In this document: positions 56,930 through 64,000 of the stretch, piece by piece
How positions within the stretch are numbered: position 1 is the stretch's first letter
Layout of the letters: each line of letters begins with the position of its first letter
Source: Roseateles_B sp041913905
GTDB lineage: Bacteria > Pseudomonadota > Gammaproteobacteria > Burkholderiales > Burkholderiaceae_C
DNA: 64,000 nt
Reading direction: 5' to 3'
NCBI GenBank assembly: GCA_041913905.1
Contig: JAYSEK010000030.1
Span: forward strand, 1-64,000
The notes under the pieces: generated by a model
Database searches by the model: none
Told to the model about the DNA's origin: nothing
What the model saw: the letters and a program-made list of their open reading frames with translations, nothing else
Translations under genes and position numbers: made by a program

Positions 56930-58075
56930 TCAGCCCCCCGCCACCGTTGAAGCGGCCGGCGCCTTGCTCATTTCCACTGCCTGGCCGTCCTTGAGCGTGG
57001 TGGAGGGCTTGCGCAGCACGCTGTCGCCCTTGCTGAGGCCGCTGAGCACGGCGATCTGGCCGGTACGCGTGTCGCGATCGCCCAGTTTCAGCGCCACCTT
57101 GGAGAGCTTGCCATCCTTGACGCGCCAGGCATGGGCCTGGTCACCACTGCGCACGATGGCGGCATCCTCCAGCATCAGTGCCTGCGAGGAACGGGCCTCG
57201 ACGTTGCCTTCCGCATAGAGCCCGGCCGCTTGCGGCCGCTCGCCATCGCCCAGGTCCACCAGAACCTCGACCTGGCGCGTGGTGGCGTTGGCGGCGACGT
57301 CAATGCGCTTGATCCTGCCGTGGAACTGGGTGCTGCCGTAGCCGTTCACGCGGAAATGAACACCCTGCCCCAGCTTGAGTTCCGGCAACTTGTCGGCGGA
57401 GACCAGGCCTTCAAAGCGCAGGCTGCGCGGGTCGATCACCTTGAGCAGTTCCTTGCCCATCTGCGCCGTGTCGCCGGGCGACACCTTGCGCTCGCTGACC
57501 ACGCCGTCGAAGGGGGCGCGGACCTCGGTGCGCTGCAGCTGCTGCCGCGCTGTGACCACGCGGGCCCGGGCGGCGACCAGGTCGCTCTGGGCGTTGTTGC
57601 GGCGCATCTCGGCGTCCTCCAGGCCTTGCATGGAGGTCATGCCCTGGGCCTGCAGCGTCTTCTGGCGCTGCAGCTGGCGCTCGGCCTGCTCAAAACTCTG
57701 AGCGGACGCCCGCGCCGCCTCTTCGGCCGATGCCAGGCTGTCGCGGATGGCGGTGTCGTCCAGCCGCACCAGCAGATCGCCCTTGCGCACGGCTTCGCCG
57801 TTTTCCTTCAGCACCTGCAGCACCACGGCGGACACCTCGGCGCGCAGGTCGGCGCGGCGCTCGGGCTGGATAGAGCCGGTGATCACGGGCCCGGAGGCCT
57901 GCTCGCTGAGGCCCAGTTCGCGCAAGTCTTCCTTGGCGAGCAGCAGCGGTGCCGCCGCGGTTTGCGACGCGGCCTCCGCATGGGGGCCCTTGCCGCAAGC
58001 ACTCAGCGCAGCGGCGGAAACGAGCAGCAGCGCCAGGCCATAGCCCGGCAGAGAGGGGTGTTGCTTCTTGGTCAT
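56930..58075 (-). CDS. RND efflux adaptor lipoprotein, second system
   Basis: Periplasmic adaptor of 381 residues with a lipoprotein signal: GYGLALLLVSAAALSACGKG, lipidated Cys27. Lipoyl half-motifs (LRAEVSAVVLQVLKENGEAVRKGDLLVRLDD and VRAPFDGVVSERKVSPGDTAQMG) flank a coiled-coil hairpin (about 110-180; AEEAARASAQSFEQAERQLQRQ). The beta-barrel (about 205-300) and membrane-proximal domain follow. Start ATG 58075 has no strong ribosome site. It is first in the adaptor-pump operon and 86 bp downstream of a perfect 18-bp palindrome that looks like an operator. Confidence 0.92.
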   Translation of the reverse strand: MTKKQHPSLPGYGLALLLVSAAALSACGKGPHAEAASQTAAAPLLLAKEDLRELGLSEQASGPVITGSIQPERRADLRAEVSAVVLQVLKENGEAVRKGDLLVRLDDTAIRDSLASAEEAARASAQSFEQAERQLQRQKTLQAQGMTSMQGLEDAEMRRNNAQSDLVAARARVVTARQQLQRTEVRAPFDGVVSERKVSPGDTAQMGKELLKVIDPRSLRFEGLVSADKLPELKLGQGVHFRVNGYGSTQFHGRIKRIDVAANATTRQVEVLVDLGDGERPQAAGLYAEGNVEARSSQALMLEDAAIVRSGDQAHAWRVKDGKLSKVALKLGDRDTRTGQIAVLSGLSKGDSVLRKPSTTLKDGQAVEMSKAPAASTVAGG

Positions 58076-58160
58076 GATGGCTTGCGGAAGATCAATCGCC
58101 GGAGCATAGGCCCGGTCTCGGGTACATCCGCTGGTCATGGTGCACCAGCAATGGACCAAG

Positions 58161-58178
58161 CGTCGCAACATTGCGACG
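58161..58178. promoter_or_regulatory. Perfect palindrome, probable repressor operator of the second RND operon
   Basis: CGTCGCAA (58161-58168) and TTGCGACG (58171-58178) flank two bases. Size and spacing suit a TetR- or MarR-type dimer. It lies 86 bp upstream of the adaptor ATG in a 158-bp gap. No regulator gene of either type is in the window. Confidence 0.62.
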
Positions 58179-58233
58179 AACGGCATGCGTTGCGTCCCCT
58201 CCGGCATGGCTGAGGCGGCGAATGGACCGTCGC

Positions 58234-58734
58234 TCAGTGCAGCTTGTCGCCTGCGTCCTCAGGCAGGAGCAGGGGCATCAGCGCGATGCCCTCGTCCAGC
58301 AGCTCCCGGACTTCATCCGGTCGGCTGCGTCCGCGTATCGCACGGTCCTCGGCGTCGCCGTAGTGGATGCGTCGCGCCTCCTCGGCGAAGCGCTCGCCGA
58401 CGTCCTCGCTTTGACGGGCCAGAGCGCGCGAAATCTGCAGCCACTGGGTCTGCAAGGCCTGAACCGCATCGGCAAGCGCTGACTCATCATGGCCGCCATT
58501 GCGAGGGCTGTCAGCAGCCGGGCTGGGCGCAGGCGATGCGGCACCCGATGTCGCACATTCACGCAGGTGAGACACATTCAGCCGGGGCGCGCTGGGGCGC
58601 CGCTCCACCTTGGCGGACCCGCACAAAGGGCAGATGAGCAGGCCGCGCGCCTGCTGTTCACGGCAATCGTCGGCCGAGGTGAACCAGCCTTCAAAGGCAT
58701 GGCTCGCTTCGCAGGCCAGATTCAGAACCAACAT
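58234..58734 (-). CDS. DUF1178 family protein
   Basis: A 166-residue cytoplasmic protein of unknown function. The start MLVLNLACEASHAFEGWFTSADDCREQQARGLLICPLCGSAKVERRPSAP with the CPLCGS knuckle is the DUF1178 signature. A variable Pro/Ser/Ala linker follows, then a helical end with GERFAEEARRIHYGDAEDRAIRG. The CxxC and an N-terminal Cys may bind zinc. It lies 18 bp after the NUDIX gene and is probably the last gene of the complex I transcript. Confidence 0.9.
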   Translation of the reverse strand: MLVLNLACEASHAFEGWFTSADDCREQQARGLLICPLCGSAKVERRPSAPRLNVSHLRECATSGAASPAPSPAADSPRNGGHDESALADAVQALQTQWLQISRALARQSEDVGERFAEEARRIHYGDAEDRAIRGRSRPDEVRELLDEGIALMPLLLPEDAGDKLH

Positions 58735-58752
58735 AAGCCAATGATAGGCGGC

Positions 58753-59367
58753 TCAGGCGCCGGCCGCCTGCCAGTCCAGCGCCCAGCCCCCCTGGCGCCA
58801 GCGGTGCAGCCAGAGCAGGCCGATGAGGGTCTTGGCGTCCGTGACGACGCCCTGGCGGCAAGCCTCGTCCAGTGCCTCGACCGTCATGGCGAGGCACTCG
58901 ACGAACTCACCAGCGTCCAGCTCGGCCTGCCCTTGGACGAGACCGCGGGCGAAGAAGATGTGGATGCCTTCGTCGGAATAGGCGATGGCGTTGTGAAGCA
59001 CGCCGGCATAGGCCCATTCGCCGGCGCGGTAGCCGGTCTCCTCGCGCAGCTCGCGCACGGCGCAGGCCAGCGGGCTTTCATGCGGGTCCAGCTTGCCGGC
59101 GGGGAACTCCAGCATCACCCGGCCCAGCGGATAGCGGTACTGGCGCTCCAGCAGCAGACGGCCGTCATCCAGCAGCGGGATGACCATCACGGCGCCGGGA
59201 TGGCGGATGTACTCGCGGAAAGCCTCGCGGCCATCGGGCAGGCGCACGGTGTCGCGCTGGACCTTGAGGAGGCCGCCCTGGTAGACCTCGCGGCCCTCCA
59301 GACGGTGCTCGCGCAGGCCGGCGTCCGGATCGGCGCCCTGCCCTGCCCCTTGTTCCTCAGGATTCAT
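58753..59367 (-). CDS. NUDIX hydrolase, ADP-ribose pyrophosphatase-like
   Basis: A 204-residue hydrolase, probably cleaving ADP-ribose or a related nucleoside diphosphate derivative. The Nudix box is complete: GKLDPHESPLACAVRELREETGY, with the REL-EE core at about residues 112-118. HPGAVMVIPLLDDGRLLLERQYRYPLGRVMLEFPAG precedes it as in NudF-type enzymes. Its start overlaps the DUF2818 gene end by 11 bp, indicating coupling. Confidence 0.92.
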   Translation of the reverse strand: MNPEEQGAGQGADPDAGLREHRLEGREVYQGGLLKVQRDTVRLPDGREAFREYIRHPGAVMVIPLLDDGRLLLERQYRYPLGRVMLEFPAGKLDPHESPLACAVRELREETGYRAGEWAYAGVLHNAIAYSDEGIHIFFARGLVQGQAELDAGEFVECLAMTVEALDEACRQGVVTDAKTLIGLLWLHRWRQGGWALDWQAAGA

Positions 59368-59665
59368 CGCGATGCCGCTTGAGGTAGCGCCACACGAAAC
59401 CCGGGAAGGCCAGGGTCAGGAACAGGCAGCTGGAGGCGGCGTAGAACTCCCAGCCCTGCGCCTGGCGCTGACCCACGCGCGACTCCAGGCCAAAGCCCAC
59501 GGCCAGCGTCAGCAAGGCCATCAGCAGCAGCTCCAGCAGGCGCAACCATCCCGATTTCAGCGGGTCGTGACGCCCAAGGAGCAGGACACGCTGGCTGAGG
59601 AAGGGTGCGTTGGCCGCCAGCACGGCGACCAGCAGCACCAGCCAGGCGGCAGCGGATTGATTCAC
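59357..59665 (-). CDS. DUF2818 family small membrane protein
   Basis: A 102-residue protein with about three membrane helices (AAAWLVLLVAVLAANAPFL, LLELLLMALLTLAVGFGLE, YAASSCLFLTLAFPGFVWRYL). DUF2818 proteins are known mainly from betaproteobacteria, next to nuoN as here. It lies 16 bp after nuoN. A role in complex I assembly or membrane association is an inference from position only. Confidence 0.9.
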   Translation of the reverse strand: MNQSAAAWLVLLVAVLAANAPFLSQRVLLLGRHDPLKSGWLRLLELLLMALLTLAVGFGLESRVGQRQAQGWEFYAASSCLFLTLAFPGFVWRYLKRHRDES

Positions 59666-59681
59666 GGGCGGGCGATCAGCT

Positions 59682-61160
59682 TCAGTTGGCCAGGGTCTGG
59701 ACGGCCACCGTGCACAGGGTCAGCAGACCGCTGGGCATCAGGCCGAAGGCCAGCACCGCCACGCCGTTGAGGGACATGACCAGACGCGCATCCGCCGGGG
59801 CGCTGAGTGCGCCACGCTCGGTGGGCTCGTCGAAGAACATGACCTTGATGACGCGCAGGTAGTAGAAGGCGCCGATCAGCGACAGCAGCACGGCACCGAT
59901 GGCCAGCTTGATGTACAGCGGATCGTTGGTCGCGACCATCGCCTGCAGCACGGCCAGCTTGGCATAGAAGCCAGCGGTCGGCGGGATGCCGGCCAGCGAG
60001 AACATGAAGATGGTCATCACCAGCGCATACCAGGGGCTGCGCTTGGCCAGGCCGGCGAAGTCGGCGATCTGCTCGGCTTCATGCCCCTGGCGTGCCAGCA
60101 GCATGATCAGGCCGAAGGTGCCCAGCGTGGTCAGCACATAGGTGATCACGTAGAACAGCGCCGAGCTGTAGGCGTTGCCGGCCGACAGCGTGTTGCCGTT
60201 GACCACGCCCGAGGCCAGGCCCAGCAGCATGAAGCCCATCTGCGCGATGGTCGAATAGGCGAGCATGCGCTTGAGGTTGCTCTGGGCAATGGCCGCCAGG
60301 TTGCCGATGACCAGCGACACCACGGCCAGCACCAGCAGCATCTGCTGCCAATCGGTGGCCAAGCTAAGCATGCCGTCCACCAGCAGGCGGATGGCGATGC
60401 CGAAGGCGGCCAGCTTGGGGGCGCCGCCGATCAGCAGCGTCGCGGCCGTGGGCGCGCCCTGGTAGACGTCCGGCACCCACATGTGGAACGGTGCAGCGCC
60501 CAGCTTGAAGGCCAGGCCGGCGACGATGAACACCACGCCGAAGACCAACACCGAGGGGTTGGGCGCACCGCTGGCGATCACCTGGAACACCGTCGGGATG
60601 GTCAGCGAGCCGGTGGCGCCATACATCATGGACATGCCATAGAGCAGGAAGCCGCTGGCCAGCGCGCCCAGCACGAAGTACTTCATCGCGGCTTCGGTCG
60701 AGACGGCATGGTCGCGGCGCAGCGCCACCAGCGCATACAGCGACAGGCTCATCAGCTCCAGGCCGAGGTAGATGACCAGGAAGTTGTTGGCCGAGACCAT
60801 GATGCTCACGCCCAGGTAGGCCAGCAGGCTCAGCGTGAAGAGCTCGCCCTTGAGCATCTCGCGCGGCGCTGCATAGGGCCGGGCATAGACCAGGGTGACC
60901 ATCACCGCGATGCCGGAGACGGCCGCCAGCAGGTGGCTCATCGGATCCACCACCACCATGCCCTGCATGGCGTAGACCTCGGCGCCGCCGAAGAAGGCGT
61001 TGAAGTGCAGCAGGGAGACCACGGCCAGCGTCAGCTGGGTCAACCAGTAGGTGGGCGCACGGCGCTCATCCTTGACGAAGAGATCGACCAGGGCCACCAC
61101 GCAGGAGAGTCCCAGCAGCAGGATCTCCGGGGTCACCGCATTCCAGTTCATGTCATTCAT
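59682..61160 (-). CDS. nuoN: NADH-quinone oxidoreductase subunit N
   Basis: Proton-pumping membrane subunit of complex I, 492 residues with about 14 helices. Conserved segments include FLVIYLGLELMSLSLYALVAL, the TM5 Glu (EAAMKYFVLGALASGFLLYGMSMMYG), the TM7 Lys region LAFKLGAAPFHMWVPDVYQGAPT and AQSNLKRMLAYSTIAQMGFMLLG. It ends in QTLAN. The gene follows nuoM by 15 bp. Confidence 0.97.
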   Translation of the reverse strand: MNDMNWNAVTPEILLLGLSCVVALVDLFVKDERRAPTYWLTQLTLAVVSLLHFNAFFGGAEVYAMQGMVVVDPMSHLLAAVSGIAVMVTLVYARPYAAPREMLKGELFTLSLLAYLGVSIMVSANNFLVIYLGLELMSLSLYALVALRRDHAVSTEAAMKYFVLGALASGFLLYGMSMMYGATGSLTIPTVFQVIASGAPNPSVLVFGVVFIVAGLAFKLGAAPFHMWVPDVYQGAPTAATLLIGGAPKLAAFGIAIRLLVDGMLSLATDWQQMLLVLAVVSLVIGNLAAIAQSNLKRMLAYSTIAQMGFMLLGLASGVVNGNTLSAGNAYSSALFYVITYVLTTLGTFGLIMLLARQGHEAEQIADFAGLAKRSPWYALVMTIFMFSLAGIPPTAGFYAKLAVLQAMVATNDPLYIKLAIGAVLLSLIGAFYYLRVIKVMFFDEPTERGALSAPADARLVMSLNGVAVLAFGLMPSGLLTLCTVAVQTLAN

Positions 61161-61175
61161 TTTTCAGCGGCCCTC

Positions 61176-62648
61176 TTAGTGCAGCTTGGGAGTTGCCACA
61201 TGCTTCAGCAACTCGGTGACCGAGGCATGCATCACGTCGGTGAAGGGCTTGGGGTAGACGCCCATCCACAGCACCGCCACGGCCAGCACGGCCATCATCA
61301 AGAACTCGCGGCTGTTGAGATCGGTGAGCTCGCGCACGTTGTCATTGGTGACGGCGCCGAAGTAGACGCGCTTGTACATCCACAGCGTGTAGGCCGCGCC
61401 GAAGACCAGGGCCGTGGCCGCGATGGCGCCCAGCCAGAAGCTGTACTTCACGGTGCCGAGGATCACCATCCACTCGCCAACGAAGCCGCCGGTGGCCGGC
61501 AGGCCGCAGTTGGCCATCGCGAACAGCAGGGCGAAGGCCGCGAACTTGGGCATGGTGTTGACCACGCCGCCGTAGGCCGCGATCTCACGCGAATGCACGC
61601 GGTCGTAGAGCACGCCGATCGAGAGGAACATCGCGCCCGAGACAAAGCCGTGCGAGATCATCTGCACGATCGCGCCGGAGACGCCCAGTTCGTTGAAGAT
61701 GAAGAAGCCCAGGGTCACGAAACCCATGTGCGCGATGGACGAGTAGGCCACCAGCTTCTTCATGTCCTTCTGCACCAGGGCGACGAGGCCGATGTAGACC
61801 ACGGCGATCAGCGACAGCGCGATGATGAACCAGGCGTACTCATGCGCGGCATCGGGAGCGATGGGCAGCGAGAAACGCAGGAAACCATAGGCGCCCAGCT
61901 TCAGCATGATGGCGGCCAGCACCACGGAACCGCCGGTGGGCGCTTCCACGTGGGCGTCCGGCAGCCAGGTGTGCACCGGCCACATCGGCACCTTCACCGA
62001 GAAGGCGGCAAAGAAGGCAAAGAACAGCAGGGTCTGCGCGTCCATCGGCAGGGGCAGCTTGTGCCAGGCCTGGATGTCGAAGCTGCCGCCGCTCTTCAGG
62101 TACAGGTACAGCAGCGCGATCAGCATCAGCAGCGAGCCGGCCAGCGTGTACAGGAAGAACTTGAAGGCGGCATACACGCGACGCGGACCGCCCCAGACAC
62201 CGATGATGATGTACATCGGGATCAGCGTGGCCTCGAAGAACACGTAGAACAGCATGCCGTCCAGGGCCGAGAACACGCCGACCATCAGGCCGGACAGCAC
62301 CAGGAAGGCGCCCATGTACTGGTTGACGCGGCTCTCGATCACCTCCCAGGCCGCCAGCACCACGATGATGGTGATGAAGGCCGTGAGCGGCACGAACCAC
62401 ATGGAGATGCCATCCACGCCCAGGTGGTAGTGGATGTTGAAACGCTCGATCCAGTAGTAGTTCTCGACGAACTGCATCGCCGCCGTATCGAGCTTGAAGC
62501 CGGTGATGAGCGGCAGCGTGACGGCAAAGCTCGCGATGGAGGCCACGAGGGCCAGCCAGCGCACGGTCTTGGCCTGGTCGTCGCGGCCCAGGGCCAGCAG
62601 GATGAGACCGCTGACGATGGGCAGCCAGATGGAAAGACTCAGCAACAT
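61176..62648 (-). CDS. nuoM: NADH-quinone oxidoreductase subunit M
   Basis: Proton-pumping membrane subunit of complex I, 490 residues with about 14 helices. YHLGVDGISMWFVPLTAFITI, the key Glu region VFFEATLIPMYIIIGVWGG, VKVPMWPVHTWLPDAHVEAPTGGSVVLAAIMLKLGAYG and VAYSSIAHMGFVTLG are typical. The ATG has GGAGA upstream and lies 21 bp after nuoL. Confidence 0.97.
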   Translation of the reverse strand: MLLSLSIWLPIVSGLILLALGRDDQAKTVRWLALVASIASFAVTLPLITGFKLDTAAMQFVENYYWIERFNIHYHLGVDGISMWFVPLTAFITIIVVLAAWEVIESRVNQYMGAFLVLSGLMVGVFSALDGMLFYVFFEATLIPMYIIIGVWGGPRRVYAAFKFFLYTLAGSLLMLIALLYLYLKSGGSFDIQAWHKLPLPMDAQTLLFFAFFAAFSVKVPMWPVHTWLPDAHVEAPTGGSVVLAAIMLKLGAYGFLRFSLPIAPDAAHEYAWFIIALSLIAVVYIGLVALVQKDMKKLVAYSSIAHMGFVTLGFFIFNELGVSGAIVQMISHGFVSGAMFLSIGVLYDRVHSREIAAYGGVVNTMPKFAAFALLFAMANCGLPATGGFVGEWMVILGTVKYSFWLGAIAATALVFGAAYTLWMYKRVYFGAVTNDNVRELTDLNSREFLMMAVLAVAVLWMGVYPKPFTDVMHASVTELLKHVATPKLH

Positions 62649-62669
62649 TCTTTTTCTCCGTCTCCGTGC

Positions 62670-64000
62670 TCAGAGACCGGTCAGGGCCTTGAACTGCGGC
62701 GCAATGAAGGGCCACAGCTTCCAGCTCATCAGGCCGATGACACCCAGGATCATCACCAGGGCGTACCAGTACAGGTGGCCCGTCTGGATGCGGCGGACCA
62801 GGCCGGCGATGCCGCCCACGGTCTTGGCCGAGCCGTCGATGATCACGCCATCGATCAGGCCGGCATCCCCGCCCTTCCACAGACCCACGCCGAGGGCGCG
62901 CGCTGCGGCGGCGAAGATGTTCTCGTTGATCCAGTCCATGTAGTACTTGTTCTCGAGCACCTTGACCAGCGGCGCCGCCACGCGGGCGATGGCCGCGGGA
63001 ACCTGCGGGAAGACCATGTAGAACAGGTAGGCCGTCACCACGCCGCCCAGAGCCAGCCAGAACGGCAGTGCCGTCACGCCGTGCGTGGCCATGGCCACGG
63101 CACCGTGGAACTCTTCCTTGAGCTCGCCCATGGCATGGTGCAGCTCGGGGTTCACGAAGATGGCGTCCTTGAAGAACTCGCCAAAGAGCATGGGCTCGAT
63201 GGTGTAGAAGCCCACCAGCACCGAGGGAATGGCCAGCAGCACCAGCGGCGCAGTCACCACCCAGGGGCTCTCATGCGGCACATGCACTTCGCTGTGGTCG
63301 CCCGGCTCTTCGTGCGCACCATGGTCTTCCGGCGGGAAGGGCTTGTGGTGGAAGTGCTCCTTGCCGTGGAAGACCAGGAAGTACATCCGGAAGCTGTAGA
63401 AGGCCGTCACGAACACGCCGATGATCACGGCGGCGTAGGCGAAGTGCGCGGCCGGCAGGTGGCTGGCGTGCACGGCCTCGATGATGGAGTCCTTCGAGTA
63501 GAAGCCCGAGAAGAACGGCGTGCCGATCAGGGCCAGCGAACCCAGCAGCGAGGTGATCCAGGTGATGGGCATGTACTTGCGCAGGCCGCCCATGTTGCGG
63601 ATGTCCTGGTCATGGTGCATGCCGATGATCACCGAGCCGGCGCCGAGGAACAGCAGGGCCTTGAAGAAGGCGTGCGTCATCAGGTGGAACACGGCGACCG
63701 AGTAGGCCGAGGCACCCAGCGCCACGGTCATGTAGCCCAGCTGCGAGAGCGTCGAGTAGGCCACGACGCGCTTGATGTCGTTCTGGATGATGCCCAGGAA
63801 GCCCATGAACAGCGCCGTGATGGCGCCGATCACCAGGATGAAGTTCAGCGCGGTGTCCGAGAGCTCGAACAGCGGGCTCATGCGTGACACCATGAAGATG
63901 CCGGCCGTCACCATGGTGGCGGCGTGGATCAGCGCGGAGATGGGGGTCGGGCCTTCCATCGAGTCCGGCAGCCACACGTGCAGCGGGAACTGCGCCGACT
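62670..64000 (-). CDS. nuoL: NADH-quinone oxidoreductase subunit L, N-terminus cut by window edge
   Basis: About 443 C-terminal residues of the largest proton-pumping subunit. The visible part starts in FPLHVWLPDSMEGPTPISALIHAATMVTAGIF and includes KRVVAYSTLSQLGYMTVALG, LMTHAFFKALLFLGAGSVI and the long lateral helix with its final membrane anchor (YWYALVMILGVIGLMSW). A His/Glu-rich loop (HGKEHFHHKPFPPEDHGAHEEPGDHSEVHVPHE, not counted as a motif here but visible near the middle) is longer than a minimal NuoL loop. The start and the rest of the nuo operon lie beyond position 64000. Confidence 0.97.
   Translation of the reverse strand, partial: SAQFPLHVWLPDSMEGPTPISALIHAATMVTAGIFMVSRMSPLFELSDTALNFILVIGAITALFMGFLGIIQNDIKRVVAYSTLSQLGYMTVALGASAYSVAVFHLMTHAFFKALLFLGAGSVIIGMHHDQDIRNMGGLRKYMPITWITSLLGSLALIGTPFFSGFYSKDSIIEAVHASHLPAAHFAYAAVIIGVFVTAFYSFRMYFLVFHGKEHFHHKPFPPEDHGAHEEPGDHSEVHVPHESPWVVTAPLVLLAIPSVLVGFYTIEPMLFGEFFKDAIFVNPELHHAMGELKEEFHGAVAMATHGVTALPFWLALGGVVTAYLFYMVFPQVPAAIARVAAPLVKVLENKYYMDWINENIFAAAARALGVGLWKGGDAGLIDGVIIDGSAKTVGGIAGLVRRIQTGHLYWYALVMILGVIGLMSWKLWPFIAPQFKALTGL

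Overview
This GC-rich window looks like chromosome of a betaproteobacterium of the order Burkholderiales. The inference rests on gene content: nuoL-nuoM-nuoN followed by DUF2818, a NUDIX hydrolase and a DUF1178 protein; a TctE-type two-component pair; a PEP-CTERM protein; NirB with an NrtABD transporter under NasT; and a DUF2069/YihY pair. No rRNA, tRNA, insertion sequence, prophage or CRISPR array was seen. Codon use and base composition look even, so this reads as a core-like region rather than an island.

Layout. 1-6.0 kb (minus): a nitrate/nitrite assimilation operon (nrtA-nrtB-nrtD-nirB, nirB cut by the window edge) behind nasT. The 270 bp between nasT and nrtA hold a complete control cassette: two NtrC-like sites, a sigma-54 promoter, a two-hairpin ANTAR target RNA and an overlapping intrinsic terminator. 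6.2-11.1 kb (plus): two secreted proteins sharing Ig-like and pre-peptidase C-terminal (PPC) modules, one a thermolysin-type (M4) protease and the other with an HEETH zinc motif. 11.1-12.7 kb (minus): a secreted PHB-depolymerase-like esterase and a His-rich orphan UreE N-domain protein. 13.1-16.4 kb (plus): a beta-propeller/amidohydrolase fusion. 16.5-20.2 kb (minus): an OmpR-type regulator, its kinase and an HtrA protease, with the same 17-bp direct-repeat box upstream of both the regulator and htrA. 20.3-27.1 kb (plus): a tandem glycine riboswitch, gcvT-gcvH-gcvP, an ASCH-like protein and L-serine dehydratase. 27.1-28.0 kb (minus): a PEP-CTERM protein. 28.2-37.1 kb (plus): a two-component system, a LamB-family porin, a sugar ABC importer and glucokinase. 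37.2-44.5 kb (minus): a periplasmic solute-binding protein, an RND pump with its adaptor, chorismate synthase and a CBS-domain protein. 44.6-46.7 kb (plus): an O-acetylhomoserine sulfhydrylase-type enzyme and an alpha/beta hydrolase. 46.7-49.9 kb (minus): kbl-tdh threonine degradation genes and a MipA-family protein, with a divergent XRE-cupin regulator at 50 kb. 50.6-53.7 kb: YihY, DUF2069 and an FAD-linked D-2-hydroxyacid dehydrogenase. 53.7-58.1 kb (minus): a second RND pump with a lipoprotein adaptor behind a perfect palindrome. 58.2-64 kb (minus): the distal end of the complex I operon, nuoL being cut by the window edge.

Links between genes. Threonine is turned into glycine (Tdh, Kbl), glycine is oxidised by the riboswitch-controlled cleavage system, and serine made from it can be deaminated by SdaA. 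Sugar enters through the LamB-type porin, is imported by the ABC system and phosphorylated by Glk, with a sensor pair next door. The best-supported new observation is the fully readable dual nitrogen/nitrate switch ahead of nrtA, including a NasT receiver domain whose phospho-acceptor Asp appears to be Asn. The other strong regulatory calls are the shared box of the HtrA two-component system and a nested hairpin that abuts the aroC start codon.
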